Source of the DNA: Megalobrama amblycephala
Lineage: Eukaryota > Chordata > Actinopteri > Cypriniformes > Xenocyprididae
Reading direction: 5' to 3'
DNA length: 64,000 nt
Assembly: GCF_018812025.1 (NCBI RefSeq)
Contig: NC_063058.1
Location: 19,242,797 to 19,306,796, forward strand
The position numbers and the translations under genes were made by a program. Positions 1-12,741 of this stretch are shown here, one piece after another. The notes under the pieces are model-generated. The model was not told where the DNA came from and ran no database searches. It saw only the letters and a program-made list of their open reading frames with translations. Position 1 is the first letter of the stretch. Each line of letters opens with the position of its first letter.

Positions 1-1545
1 CTGTTACTGGTAGAGAATGGTAGCTGGTCAACCAACAGGGTGGAAACAATTATCACTGGAGCAGCTGTCTCCGCAATGTGAAATGTTGGGACTGTGGCAC
101 AAGTTTGTGAAATCCGTGCATGCAATAATAGCGTGGTGCTCTTATTTGGACGGGCATGTTGCTGTGGTAACTCCCATGCGGTGACGAGCTGTCAAAGTAA
201 GGTCTTTTTTTATAGAGGAAATATTAACAGTTTCCTGTTTTTGAGCTGCACACCTAACATTCTTAGTGAAAATTTTCCTGGGCGTGGGGGGATGCCTTGC
301 ATAGCAACTCTCCCAGAAAGAAAAGTCGATGGGTCACCTGATGATACAGGAATACACTCAGCTTTCAAAAATGACCCCCCTGCATCCATCTCCACCCTTT
401 TGCAATATTTTTTCACATGTCTTTTTCCATCCCACCACAACATGACACTGAGTCACATCCCCGAGGACACATGCAGTTGAATGCCTCTTATGATTTGACT
501 GAAAATTGAATCCAGAGAACACAAAAAGCAAGTTTTTTGTTTATAATTTGCTCAGAATTATGGAATTGATGTCACAAGGACTCATTTTGTGCACACAGTC
601 CTTTTATTTTGTCCTTAAAAGGGGTTGAGCACTCGCAGTGGTCTTGCGTAGGAGAGCGTAGCAGGGAATTCCCATCTCCATTTTCACAAATTCGCTGTAC
701 ACGCACACACACACACACACACATGGGGCGTTCCTCTGGACCAAGATTCACTCGTGGTCCAAGTGCACTCCCACAGACATCCACATCAAAGATCCTTGTG
801 TGCAGAAACACATGCGTAGCTTTCCCTTGGAACAGAATATTTTCCTCTCGTAAAAGTGCATTCTTTTAATAGCACACTGGAGCAGGATTCCACGTGGGAA
901 TCTGGCCAGAGCACAGTCTAGGGCCGGGCCACACGAAGACCTCCGTGTAGTCATCACGAATACGTGTGGTTACACTAGTAGTGTTTGCAGAAGTGCTTCC
1001 ATAGCTAATACAGTAACAAGGATTTGGTGGGTTTGTTCGTCACTGCACATGAATTTGCTATTTGAAATGAGTCACGGGCTGTTGCCATGGTGATCGAGGA
1101 TTTAGAATAATAAACAATGTAGCTATAATTGTTTTTAATTTAAACCATTGTGGATTCTCAACAATGCCATCCATTGTTTTTGCGCAGCTTTGGTCTGTCC
1201 AAGTTCAATATTTTGATGTATACTGTGTATGGAGGAGTACTTACATTTATTTATGAGCATGAATTCAATCAATTTAAATATGTCATTAAGTTGTATGTAA
1301 ATATTTAATTGCATATTTAAATATGTAATTAACTATGTTTATTCATCAGTTTGAAATATTATTTATTTATTATTTTTTTTTTTATATTTTACTTTATTAT
1401 TGTTAAAAATAACAATTTATTAAATCCATTTACGAAATCTATTTAACAGGAATAATTAAATCAATTTATTATTTATTTATTTGAAAGCCTATTTATTTGT
1501 CAGTTTGAAAAGTTATTATTTTATTTCTATATTATTATAAATATG

Positions 1546-1547
<2 letters not shown>

Positions 1548-1615
<68 letters not shown>

Positions 1616-1757
1616 TTTTTTGAATATAGCTCATTTTTTAAATAAACATTAATTAAACATTAATTTAAAACAACATTAATTAAATAAACAGTGACTTATT
1701 TATATACATTTTTACTTTGTTTTGTTTTATTGTTAAATTTCATTTGTCAGTTTGAAA

Positions 1758-1828
<71 letters not shown>
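1548..1828. repeat. Two (AT)n microsatellites
   Basis: Pure TA dinucleotide runs lie at about 1551-1610 and 1761-1827. They are separated by AT-rich sequence in which AATTAAATAAACAGT-like words recur on both sides, as if the flank was also duplicated. Confidence 0.9.
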
Positions 1829-1831
<3 letters not shown>

Positions 1832-3409
1832 GTATAGCTACATTTTTAAACATTAAATAAACAGTTAATTAAATAAACAGACTTATTTATTTACATTTAC
1901 ATTTTGTTTCATTTTGTTTTATTGTTAAATATTATTATTATTATTAAATAAACTGTTAACATTATCATTCATTTTATATCATTAAATAAACTGTTTTAAA
2001 TGATCTTAAATGATTGACTTTATCGGTTTTATTCCTTTTATAAAGTGATTTATTTATCTATACTGTTATTTTAAATGATTAAATTGATCAGTGGCCCTCC
2101 TACTCCTCCATAAACTATGGTGATTTATTAACTATGTGGACGGGTCATATATAATCACAATCCCCCAGGTCTGAAGAATTCAAGTTGATACTTCTGTCAG
2201 TACAGTGAGGGTGTTATCAGAGAACACTGTGCAGTCAGCTCAAGAACTGTTTATTTTAACTTTGTTGAAAGTCATAGTTGTAATATTCAAGTAATGGAAA
2301 CTATGTGTCCAGCCAATTGGGATATACTGTAGATAAATGAATGGGGAGTATAGGCTTATATAAGACTGTATAATTTGGTGTTTCGTTGCCAACTTGAGCC
2401 ATGATGGTTTGAAGCCTTTGGACAAGTAGTAATTTATCATTTTACTCTTACAGGAACTTCAATTTACTCTAAACACTCCTCTATTTTGTCCAAAACTGGT
2501 TGTGTGCCTACCAGGTGGCTTTTTAGCTAACTTAACCAGTAAGCTTCCTTGGTCAACCAGCTTTGTGAGACTGTGGTGGTTAACCAGCATGTTTTCTTCT
2601 AGTGATCCAAGGCTATGCTGTTTAAACTAGCACAAATAGTCTAAAATGGTTTAGTCTTTACTTTTAAGCAAAACATTAATTTTAAGGTATTATCAGTTTA
2701 AAGATCACCATAAACAACACTGCTATCTTTTATTAGAAAAAAAATAGGTACGTCTGTTTTGTTGACTAGTTATTCTGATTCAAACAGGAGTTCTTAAATA
2801 AATATTAGCTTTATCTTGACTTCCATGTGTGACTGTGAAGGACGGGGTGTGTTTGTGTGTGCTTTTTCCCTGTATAATCATAAGTGTCACAACTGAAATA
2901 AACACGTCTTTATTTAAAAGTCTATACAGTGATGGCGTGAGGTTTGCCAGCTCTGGGAAGATCTAAAGCATATTAAATGAGTTTTATATTTACATGTCTT
3001 CTCTAAATGTTAATGTTTGGTGTCAGGCACTATCTAATCCAATCTGCGGTTGATACAGAAGGTTTAGAGATAGGTGACTTGGGCATGAACCAGGTCGTAC
3101 CAGTCTGAGTGAACCAGAGCAGGGTGCTGTGTAATGTAAAGATGCTGTCTATGAGGAATGTGGAGATGGGTGAAGCGGGGAGGAGGAATTGTGCTGGATT
3201 TCTTAATGTCAGCCCACTTGATATGGATGAACTAACATGTTTCTGCATGTTTTCATGTATCATGATACATCAAGCTTTTAAAGTATTTTATTCATGTAAA
3301 AAATTAAATATAATATTAAAAAAAAGTATAAAAATAAATAAAAAATAAAATGAATAGGCTCCAGCATCCTTCTGGAGAATGGATGGATGAATTGTCAAAT
3401 TTGACAGAT

Positions 3410-3461
3410 AGATGGACAGACAGATAGGTAGGTAGATAGATAGATAGATAGATAGATAGAT

Positions 3462-3516
<55 letters not shown>

Positions 3517-3553
3517 CAGACAGACAGATAGGTAGACAGATAGATAGATAGAC

Positions 3554-3626
<73 letters not shown>

Positions 3627-3655
3627 TAGATATACAGACAGACAGATAGGTAGAC

Positions 3656-3708
<53 letters not shown>

Positions 3709-3808
3709 TACAGACGGACAGATAGATAGATAGATAGATAGATTAGACAGACAGACAGACAGATAGATAGATAGATAGACAAACAGACAGATAGACAGAC
3801 AGATAGAC

Positions 3809-3871
<63 letters not shown>

Positions 3872-3900
3872 CAAACAGACAGATAGTCAGATAGACAGAC

Positions 3901-3951
<51 letters not shown>

Positions 3952-4075
3952 CAGACAGACGGATGGACAGACAGATAGATGGACGGACGGACAGACAGAT
4001 GGATGGACAGATAGTTAGATGGATAGATAGACAGATAGATTGATTAGACAATTGATTGATTGATTGATTGATTGA
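3410..4075. repeat. Compound GATA/GACA tetranucleotide satellite (Bkm-like)
   Basis: About 660 bp of GATA units is interrupted by blocks of GACA, GGTA, GGAC and GGAT, ending in a short GATT run (4050-4075). The complementary strand reads as a long Ile-Tyr-Leu-Ser frame because 4-base units cycle through three frames; it is not a gene. GATA/GACA mixtures are the classical Bkm satellite motif. Confidence 0.95.
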
Positions 4076-4408
4076 TTTTAAAATATCAATAATAATTTGA
4101 AAGTTATTCTTGAATTTCCAAAATGACCTGTATTATGACACATAGGAGACAATTTTTGAAATAATATTAAAAGTACTTCTACTTCCTGAAGAACATTTAT
4201 AATCCACCAGAGGGCAGAAGACATGCAGTAGATTGTCTACAAAATGTTTTTCGAAAAAAGTATTTATCATGTTAATTATGTAAAGGCCATCAAATATGGG
4301 TTAATTGGAAAACAGTTCCAATGGGTTAGTTGTGCAAAATGAAATTATGTCTGATTTTGATTATACAAATACAAAATGATTTAATTCTGAAATCCCTTTC
4401 ATCTCCAG

Positions 4409-4750
4409 GTGGACTTTGAGGACGTGATCGCTGAGCCTCCCGGCACCTACAGCTTCGACGGCGTGTGGAAAGCGAGCTTCACCACCTTCACAGTAACAAA
4501 GTACTGGTGCTACAGGCTGATGACGGCCCTAGTGGGCATCCCGCTCGCCCTGCTATGGGGCATCTTCTTCGCCATCCTCTCCTTCATCCACATCTGGGCG
4601 ATGGTGCCTTGCGTGAAGAGCTTCCTAATCGTGATCCACACTTTCAGTCGAATCTACTCCATCTGCGTGCACACCTTCTGCGACCCGCTGTTCGAAGCCA
4701 TAGGGAAGTGCTTCAGCAGTGTGCGGGTCACCACCACCAAGGTGGTGTAG
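4409..4750 (+). CDS. cav1: Caveolin-1, last coding exon
   Basis: Caveolin-1 is the oligomeric hairpin membrane protein that builds caveolae and scaffolds signalling proteins at the plasma membrane. The exon opens after a CAG acceptor in frame with [10 protein letters not shown], which contains the conserved FEDVIAEP caveolin signature. It continues with the scaffolding domain ([20 protein letters not shown]), a long hydrophobic hairpin (about [20 protein letters not shown] through IWAMVPC), and the C-terminal [12 protein letters not shown] segment, ending in TAG at 4748-4750. It gives 113 codons, the usual size of the final caveolin-1 exon. Of the three palmitoylated cysteines of mammalian caveolin-1, those in VPC and TFCDP are kept. 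The middle one (human Cys143, in QCISR) is replaced (HTFSR). Extra cysteines occur in YWC, SIC and GKC. Caveolin-3 is less likely given the C-terminus and the location beside met. Confidence 0.95.
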   Translation: MDFEDVIAEPPGTYSFDGVWKASFTTFTVTKYWCYRLMTALVGIPLALLWGIFFAILSFIHIWAMVPCVKSFLIVIHTFSRIYSICVHTFCDPLFEAIGKCFSSVRVTTTKVV

Positions 4751-5051
4751 GGACAGGGAGAAGGAAAAGGGCCAGAGGGATAGGGTGGGATGGGGGAATG
4801 GAAACCAATGTCCGATGCAGGGAGATAAATCACATGATAAACCTCTATAATAAAGAGGGAGAGATGGAGGGTTGCACTGTATTTAGGTTGGCCCTTAAGT
4901 AAGACTCTCCTCTCCACCTCTTTTATGAGCTTTGTCTCCTGTCAGCTTTGGATTCCTTGGGGCGTAGGGGACGTGTGTTAAAAAAATTATAATTTTTTGT
5001 CATTTGTTAGAATTTATCAACGTAGGAATACCGTTTCAGCCTGACTTTTGA

Positions 5052-5843
5052 AGGAACAGTTCATGCAAAAATGCAAATTCTGTTATTTACTTACCTTTAT
5101 GTCATTCCACGTCAGTCAAGCTGCATAAACGTGATCCACATGATTTGAGTGCTATTTTTCAAATCATATGATTTATATGAAATATAGAATATGAGTCATA
5201 TTGACTACTTTTGTGGTCTTTTTTGGGGATTTTTGTCCTTTTTGGTGCTTGATGGTGGTCACTAGTGTTGGGGAAAGATACTTTTAAAAGTAATGCATTA
5301 CAATATTGCATTAATCCCCAAAAAAGTAACTGATTGCGTTACTTGGTTACTTTTTATGGAAAGTAATGCGTTACGTTACTTTTGTGTTACTTTTTCTCAT
5401 CTGGGCTGGGCTGATTGTTTTGATTGTTTCACACCAAAAGGGAAATGAATAAGGAAAACAAAGTAACTTCAGTTACTTATTTGAAAAAGTAACTCAGATA
5501 TTTATTGTAAATTTAAAAGTAATGCGTTACTTTACTTGTTACTTGAAAAAAGTAATCTGATTACATAACTCGCATTATTTGTAATGCGTTACCCCAACAC
5601 TGGTGGTCACTATCATTAAATAGAATATAATTTATAAATATATAAATAGAAAGAAAATGTATTTTTTAAGTTTCAGTCGCATTAGCAATTGCTCGGATTC
5701 CTTTTGAAGTAACTGGATTTCGACCATGAAAATTTGCTGAACAACAGAAAATGTGACTGCAGTTTTATCGTTAAATATTGCGCAGTTTGGAACGACATTA
5801 GTTTGATAATGACAGAATTTTCATTTTTGGGTGAACTATCCCT
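5052..5843. mobile_element. TTAA-flanked palindromic MITE, interrupted by a hAT MITE
   Basis: The ends are inverted copies of one another: left AAGGAACAGTTCATG, right TTTTTGGGTGAACTATCCCT. They are flanked by TTGA (a decayed TTAA, 5048-5051) and TTAA (5844-5847). The subterminal word pair 'ttatttactta...atgtcattcc' is shared with the other AGTTCACCC elements of this window. Confidence 0.75.
5263..5602. mobile_element. hAT-type MITE with intact 8-bp target duplication
   Basis: The element starts TAGTGTTGGGG and ends CCCCAACACTG. It is flanked on both sides by the same 8 bp, GTGGTCAC (5255-5262 and 5603-5610), the duplication size made by hAT transposases. The interior is built of recurring AAGTAATGCGTTACTT words. 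A truncated relative lies at 18495-18641. Confidence 0.88.
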
Positions 5844-8477
5844 TTAAGATTTGCCTGCTGGGACAAGGCTGTGAATTTGTTGTGGGTTTTTTGTTTGTTT
5901 TTTTGTCCCCTATCGTTCATTGACTTTCACGTCCAATTAGTCGGTCCAAAATAGTTCCATCTAAACATTATATACAAGATTCTAATATTTTTGCTATGTT
6001 CATTCTTCCATTTGGGTACTATCACCCTTTTTCGTCATCAATGGGGTTTATGTAATCCAAACGTTTTTTGGTTTGTTTTTGGGAGAGGGTTCGGGGGAAC
6101 CGAACGAATATTCAAGAAAAAAGTAGGCGTGGCCCTGCTGATGTTAAGACTGCCCGTCACACTGCATGTTGCTACTAAATATGGTGGATGGCCCGAACAC
6201 GGGGCAAAAGAGGTGCCCTCACTGAACCCTTTGCCAACTCAGCATATACTAACAAAGAGACTGTTCCTGGCTCTGACATGTAACGCTTCAAACCGGTCGT
6301 CATGTCAACAGCTTTTTGAGTGGCAGAGAATGTCTTTACAACTTCCAGAGAGACATCATGTGAAGCAAGCAACTATAGGACATAAAGCTAGCGAGGTCGT
6401 GAACTTTTTTAACACGAAAGCACATTACCACAGCCTTAACATTTACTTTATTTGCAGTCTTTGAAGATGAAGAATTTGTTTTTTGCATTTTATTTTATTT
6501 TTTTTAATGTTGTTTCTGCAATACGAAGTGACATCATTTGGTTTGGAATTTTGTCCCGTAAACAAACCTGTCTGCTTCTCTGTTTATTCACTGTCACATT
6601 CACACACACACACACACACACATTGGCAAAGACTGGCAGCAAACCAAAGTTTCCAGCATCAGAGGCTGCTGCTAAAGTGGGGTTTATATAGTATTTTGTA
6701 CTGACATTATGCTCACTTCTGTCACCTTTTGTCTACCCGCTTTGACTCGGTCACCTCTTTGTCTACCTGCTGTCTTAGTATCTATTGCAATGCATTTGCT
6801 TCAATGAGTCTGCCTCTGTAGATGAGATCGTATTTTTATATGAAAACTGAAATTCTCTTTCCTTGCTTTTACTGTAAAATCACATAATGCTGTGCACATT
6901 AAAGAAAATTTAATATAAATCAAGTTGATTTTATTTGTCTGGTCCGTTCAGCGTCTTTATTTGTGACGTTTGCACCGCTGCAAATTCACAAACAGGCTTT
7001 GCTTTCTTGTCATAAAAAAAGTATTTGATTAAATGGCTTTGATTTCATTTTAGGACTTTGTTTAAAGCCCTTTTGGGCTGCTTTAACCTCTCTGTGGTCA
7101 TTTTAGGGCTTTATTTATTTGTGTACAAAACCAGCACAGTCCTTGAACCCACGGCAATTAATACTGAAGTATTTAAAGAGAAGCCAAATATAAGCACGTA
7201 AGCTCAGGGTTACTAAAACAGAGAGAAATAAATCAATGTGCTTATTCATTTTCATGTGCGTCTAGTAAGTATTTGGACTGAACCTCGAAACATTTTTCTT
7301 TTGTAATACAGTTTAGTGGCATGGATCCTCTAGTCTAATGAAACTAGACACTTTTTACCTACTTATAGAGCTGAAGCCTACATCAGTATTATTTTAGTAT
7401 TTTGTATTCATAATTAATTTTTTTGTATTTTTTTGTTTGTTTTAATTTTAATTTTAGTTATAGTTTTAGTAAAAAAAATTTTTTTTTTTTTTTTTTTTCA
7501 GTTTTAGTGATTTTACATCAAGTTAAAATGAGAATTACTGCCTTTGTCAACTAGGTAAAAAATTACGTTTAAGTTTTTGTACATTTTATTTCAGTTAATT
7601 TCAAGTAATGACTTTTTTTTATTGTTTTGGTTTTGGTTTTAGTTAACTAGGCCTATAATAATCCTGGCCTACACGTTCATAAGAATCATAACCACAATAA
7701 ATAGGCTATGTTATAAGCATCATCTGAAAATATTTCCTTTTATTTTCACACATAAATAATGGGAAAGCCTGTCAGGAGAACCCGTATTTGATAGGAAAAT
7801 AACCTATATTCAAATCTGTAAAATGCTTCAAAGGAAATGTATCACCCCCTGCGGGAACTGAGGATAATAACACAGAGAATTACCTGCTGGTGCGTGAGAA
7901 ATGATTCCCGAATCGTTCATTTGAATCGAATCTTTTCTTTAACGAATCAGGCGAAAAGTATATTGTAGAATTCCAGAAGTTTGGGGTTAATTACATTTAG
8001 AAATATATTTTTTGAGTTGTTTTAATTTCTTTGTGTTGCTTAGGTTGGGAATAAATTAGAGAGAATACCATTAACAAGTGTCTTAATTCGACGACTCAAA
8101 CAAACATGACCGGAACTGTTCAGGGAGCACGAAATTGATTCATATAGCTTGATTTGTGAATAATTTCGATCGTTATAAAACACCAGCAAAGGTCCTCTAA
8201 AATGTTTTGAATTTTATTTATGGAGCATCTAATTTCTTGACGAAGATTTCAATCTGAATGTATTTTTAAAATTCATGTAGCTAAAACAAATATGGTAGCC
8301 TTAGCCTATGTAGCTAAAATAACATAGGCCTATAGGCAATTTGTCAGGTAAACATTGAGAAACCTTAACGTCACCATGTAAAAGTGTTACAGGATTGTAT
8401 CGTTGTTGTGTGATAACACCTCCTTCTGGTAAATAAAGACAATAGCAACCATTATATGTCTTTTTGATTATTGTATC

Positions 8478-8620
8478 TGTTGAAAAAAACAGCATATGCT
8501 GGTTAAGGTAGGTTTTGAAGCTGGTTTGAGCTGGTTTATGCTGGTCCTATGCTGGTCCAGGACAAACCAGCATACCAGCTTCAAAACCTACCTTACCAGC
8601 ATATGCTGCTTTTTTCAACA
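8478..8620. mobile_element. Short near-perfect palindromic repeat
   Basis: TGTTGAAAAAAACAGCATAT at the left is mirrored by ATATGCTGCTTTTTTCAACA at the right. The arms continue for about 50 bases each (TGGTTAAGGTAGGTTTTGAAGC and its complement) around a core of CTGGT/ACCAG words. It is a fold-back MITE of a common cyprinid type. Confidence 0.85.
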
Positions 8621-9843
8621 GGGTGGAGGAGTCACTGAATTGATTAATGTGCAATTACGTGTGTTTAATATAGGCTATTTAATGTAGGCTGCTATGTACT
8701 TTGATATTATGCCCAGTAAAACTTCTGACAGTGAATAACACAGAAGATTTATAGTTTAGGAGACTGTTCATTTTCCCCTAGCCCCGTGGGCATCACAGCA
8801 CCTGTTTCTTTCAGATGTTGTGATCATCAGAATATCTTCTGCTATGAATATACCTACACAAAACTGCACTGAGTCATAGATCTAAACTCTTACACAGACG
8901 GTACAAACACAGTCACGTTCAATCAAATCTCAGCTGGTTGATCAGACAGAACAGATGGTACTTTCTGAGCAGCCATCCACCTCCACCAGGTTTTCATTTC
9001 CACTGGCAGCAGTTGAATCATTGTCACCATAGAGGCAATTGTCTCACACTGTATATTCAGCTGCACAGAGAAATCTGAATCAGGGAAATGATCACAGTTT
9101 TTGTTCAAATTTCAATTGTTTCAAAGTGTTTTTGTTCATGTTGTCTTTTTGAGATTACTGTGATTACTGAATCTGGAGGTGGAAGTGGTTTGCTTTGTAA
9201 AAATTTTCTGGACAATTATCTAACAAGGGAGTGATTATAGTGACCAATGCTGTTTGTAAAAATGTAACATAAAGGATGATGTTGAGTGAATGAAGGAAAG
9301 CTCTTTGAGAAAAACAGTGTGCTTAACTGAATTGAATGTGCACTTACATATGGTAAATTGTAGGCCTGCTTCTTTTTCGCAAGGGACCTGAAGCCCTGAA
9401 GCTTCATTCCATTCAACAAAATTAAAAACAAGATTATCCAATTTGAATAAATTCTGTTGTGTTCACTATCAAGGACCAGGTTTTAAAATCAATATGATTA
9501 TGAAATAAATCAGAAATGAAGTTGAGACCGGTCATGTGACCCAGAAGAAAACAATGCCGACTGGGTGAACTAATCAGCTTAAGTGCTGTAAAACTGGTTT
9601 GAGTGTATCTCTAAAAGTAAAGTTTAAAATGCAGCTCTGTTAAAACTTTCCTGAAATAACAATGTCAAATCCGTTTCTCAATATATTACGGCAGAGGAAG
9701 ATAAATTCAAGTTGCTTTCCACAATAGATAGGCTACTGTGTCTTATTTTCCTCTGTGATTTAAATACATTTGATTCAGATCTAAAGTTTGCCTGATAAAA
9801 CTGCATCTTTCATTGTCTGAAAGTCATACATGTATTTCTTTAA

Positions 9844-10569
9844 AGGGTTAGTTCACCCAAAATTAAAATAATGTAATTTATTACTCACCCTCATGTCGCT
9901 CAACACCTGTAAGACCTTCGTTAATAATTCGGAACACAAATTAAGATATTTTTGTTGAAATCTGATGGCTCCGTGAGGCCTCCATTGACAGCAATGACAC
10001 TTACTCTCTCACGATCCATTAATGTACTAAAAACATATTTAAATCAGTTCATGTGAGTACAGTGGTTCAATATTAATATTATAAAGCGACGAGAATATTT
10101 TTGGTGCACCAAAAAAATAAATAACGATTTGTATAGTGAAGCTTCGCAGCGTTATGAATCTTTTATGTTGAATCAGCGGTTCGGAGCAACAAAGTCACGT
10201 GATTCAGCAGTTTGGCGATTTGACATGCGATCCGAATCATGATTGATGCTTAATGAAGCAGTGTTTTGAAATCAGCCATCACTATATAAGTCGTTATTTT
10301 GTTTTTTTGCACCAAAAATATTCTCATCGCTTTATAATATTAATATTGAACCACTGAACTCACATGAACCGATGTACCGATGTAAATATGTTTTTAGTAC
10401 ATTAATGGATCTTGAGAGAGGAAATGTCATTGCTGGCTATGCAGGCCTCACTGAGCCATCGGATTTCAACAAAATTATCTTAATTTGTGTTCCGAAGATG
10501 AACAAAGGTGGAATGGCATGAGGGTGAGTAATTAATTACATTATTTTCATTTTTGGGTGAACTAACCCT
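9844..10569. mobile_element. TTAA-flanked palindromic MITE (AGGGTTAGTTCACCC family)
   Basis: Left end AGGGTTAGTTCACCCAAAAT, right end mirrors it (TTTTTGGGTGAACTAACCCT). TTAA occurs on both sides (9840-9843 and 10570-10573). Inner arms also pair over long stretches, for example ATATTAATATTATAAAGCGA near 10070 against TCGCTTTATAATATTAATAT near 10329, so nearly the whole 726 bp folds back. Confidence 0.88.
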
Positions 10570-12339
10570 TTAAGGCATTACACTGTAACAAAATAATTTA
10601 ATGTCATCAGTCATTCTTCGCAATATATGCAATATACTGATGTCAAGGGGATAGTTAAATTACTGCTGCTGATGTCTGCAACACTTAAAAGCCCTTTTCC
10701 AAATGAACCATGGCAGGTTTAAATGATCAGTCGTCAATGAGGTTTTACAGTAGGAGAATGACCAGGTCAGCACTAACCTGGATTTTATTGACCTTAAGGT
10801 CATAAATAAAACCTGAGACGAAGTTAGAGTGGGTAGTAAATCTATACGGACCAGTTTTTTAGATTATCTGTGGTGTCCTCCCTCCACTCACTCTGTGTCA
10901 AACACCAGATCACACCTTTTATTGATTAGTTCATAAATCTGGAACACTAGGACTGGGTCACCACTAGGTGGCGTTACGATACCTTGAATAGAGCTCGAGT
11001 TATCCTGTATACGAACTTTGTAGCACAAGAGGGGGACAAATAAAAACCACATTACAATCTATCGTTAAAATGACACGTTGGCCAAATCATTTCAGAAATA
11101 TGTTGTTTTTTCATGATATTATGATAAACCTCCTCACTTCAAAAAAGACCACAGAATATTTGTGAAATGTGTCATGCTCACGAGGCCTTCAAAAAAAAAC
11201 AGTAACATACCATGGCAGGTGCTGGATGAAGATACTGCATTGTTGAAGAGAAAGTCATAGGTCCAGAATTTCACACTTCGGGTTTAGTGATTACAGGGTG
11301 GCAGTGTAAAGCTGACCACAGTAGTAAACTTCCCTCCATCTGCTTTTTGACAAATATGACAAATAAGCACACTTGCTAAAACCAAAACTCCAATAAATGC
11401 CCATACAAACCCATATGCAGTCTTTTGTGGTGAGACAGACTTCTGAATGCAGACTATTGAGCTTTTCCATGTAAGTATTGATGTTTTGAGCTCACTTAGT
11501 CAATGATAGAAGGTCTTTCCAAATGAATTTAATGCTACAGAATGTAATAATATACTAGCAATTAACCGGTTTGGTCATTAGAGTGATTAATGAAATACAA
11601 ACTCCAAATTACCACCAGGAAATTATAGAATATTCATTCATCCTGGCTTCAAATGCAGTGTTTGATTGTAGGTCCCCCATAAATACATGAATGCCAGTGA
11701 AACTATGGTGTCATGTGATCAAAATAACATGACCTCTCAAATGTCTAGTCATATTTGAGGTTGAAGCAATCATCACACAGGAAACACCTTGTGTGAAGAC
11801 CACCCAAAGGTCAATAACATAAAGTTTTGACAAACTTGATATTGAGTATAAATTAATTTTAAACAAAACAATCATGTAATTGTTTGTAATCACAAAATAG
11901 TATAACTTTGTAACTATATATTTTTATTAGTGTCCTGCTTTAGGAAATGTGGTTTCGAAAAGTAGGACAGTAGCCTGTCAGTCAAAAATATGTGTTGGGG
12001 CATGGTTTGTGGGACAAAATTTTTATTTTAGTGTTGTTATGCAATATTAGAATGTTGTTACTGCAGATGTTTAAGGTCATGGGAATTTTTTTATATACTT
12101 TTGGGGTTTGAAGGCTCTTGAAGACCATTAAAGCCATTCCACTTTATTTTATGCATCTAATGATTAATTCAATGAAATGTATTTTAGATCACAACGTTTA
12201 ATGTTTTGGCTACACATCGTGTATAAATTTCGAAATAAACATTAAAAAATTACGCATTATAATGCTTACAAATATTAACACTTTTATTTGATGTTAATGG
12301 AACTTACCCAGTAATTGCTAAATATCAGCAGCCAATCAT

Positions 12340-12741
12340 CGGACTCTGTTACTCCACCGCCAGTGACGTAACTGTCAGTAATCTGACTGCGCGCTGCTCA
12401 CCTGAGAGACCCATTCCATCCAATGGCACGCGCGCCATGGAGTAACGACCCGCAGCGTTTGCGCAGAGTACAACAACAAACCCTTTAAACTGACGTGACC
12501 CATTCTGAGCGTGAGTCACCCGAGTGCACATTCTCCGAGTGAGTGGTTACGGTGCTGCGGAGAGGAGGAGGAAGAGCGGGCAAGTTTTTAACTGAAAGCG
12601 CGCAGAAACTCACCGCCGCATCCCATCTCGAGACTGCTGGCATCCGCCAGAAACAGCGCGCGCGCGTCTAGAGCGAACCGGACCGTTAAAAGATGTGATT
12701 ATTTTCTCTTTCTGTCTCAGACAGGTGTCTTTATTTTACAG
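12340..12741 (+). promoter_or_regulatory. met: met CpG-rich promoter and noncoding exon 1
   Basis: This is the only clearly CpG-dense stretch in the window (CGCGCGCGTC, GCGCGC, CCGCCGC). It ends in a strong splice donor, acag|GTGAGT at 12741/12742. MET genes carry a noncoding first exon, and the initiator ATG here lies in the next exon. Visible motifs are a CRE-like TGACGTGA (12491-12498), a consensus AP-1 site TGAGTCA (12512-12518) and CCAAT words at about 12333 and 12420. No clear TATA box is present. The start site is not defined; exon 1 is probably about 12540-12741. Confidence 0.65.

Larger units (their letters stand above)
1..4408 (+). other. cav1: cav1 upstream intron (3' part), no coding sequence seen
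   Basis: This stretch precedes the last cav1 exon and ends in a good acceptor (tttcatctccag, AG at 4407-4408). I found no conserved coding exon in it. It holds a short (CA)n at about 701-722, AT-rich sequence from 1100 to 2100 with two (AT)n arrays, a degenerate copy of the 'CTGGTTAACCAGC' palindromic repeat around 2500-2600, and the GATA/GACA satellite at 3410-4075. Short open frames here lack recognisable domains and are treated as chance. The earlier cav1 exons must lie to the left of the window. Confidence 0.75.
4751..6925 (+). other. cav1: cav1 3'UTR (extent uncertain)
   Basis: Downstream of the stop there is an early AATAAA at 4849-4854 and a later ATTAAA at 6898-6903, followed by T/G-rich sequence (attttatttgtctgg). 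If the distal signal is used the 3'UTR is about 2.17 kb and contains a TTAA MITE with a nested hAT MITE (5052-5843). Which site is used cannot be decided from sequence alone. Confidence 0.4.
6926..12339. other. Intergenic region between cav1 and met
   Basis: No coding exon is recognised. It contains a poly-T tract near 7480-7498 within AT-rich repeat-like sequence (7380-7660), the palindromic repeat at 8478-8620 and the MITE at 9844-10569. The remaining sequence shows nothing I can name; distal enhancers cannot be judged without alignment. Confidence 0.6.

Noticed and set aside
3288..3782. Minus-strand Ile-Tyr-Leu-Ser-rich open frame
   Set aside because: It is the complement of the GATA/GACA microsatellite.
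12349..12531. 60-codon minus-strand frame in the met promoter
   Set aside because: CpG-rich sequence gives chance open frames; no domain, and it overlaps the promoter motifs.
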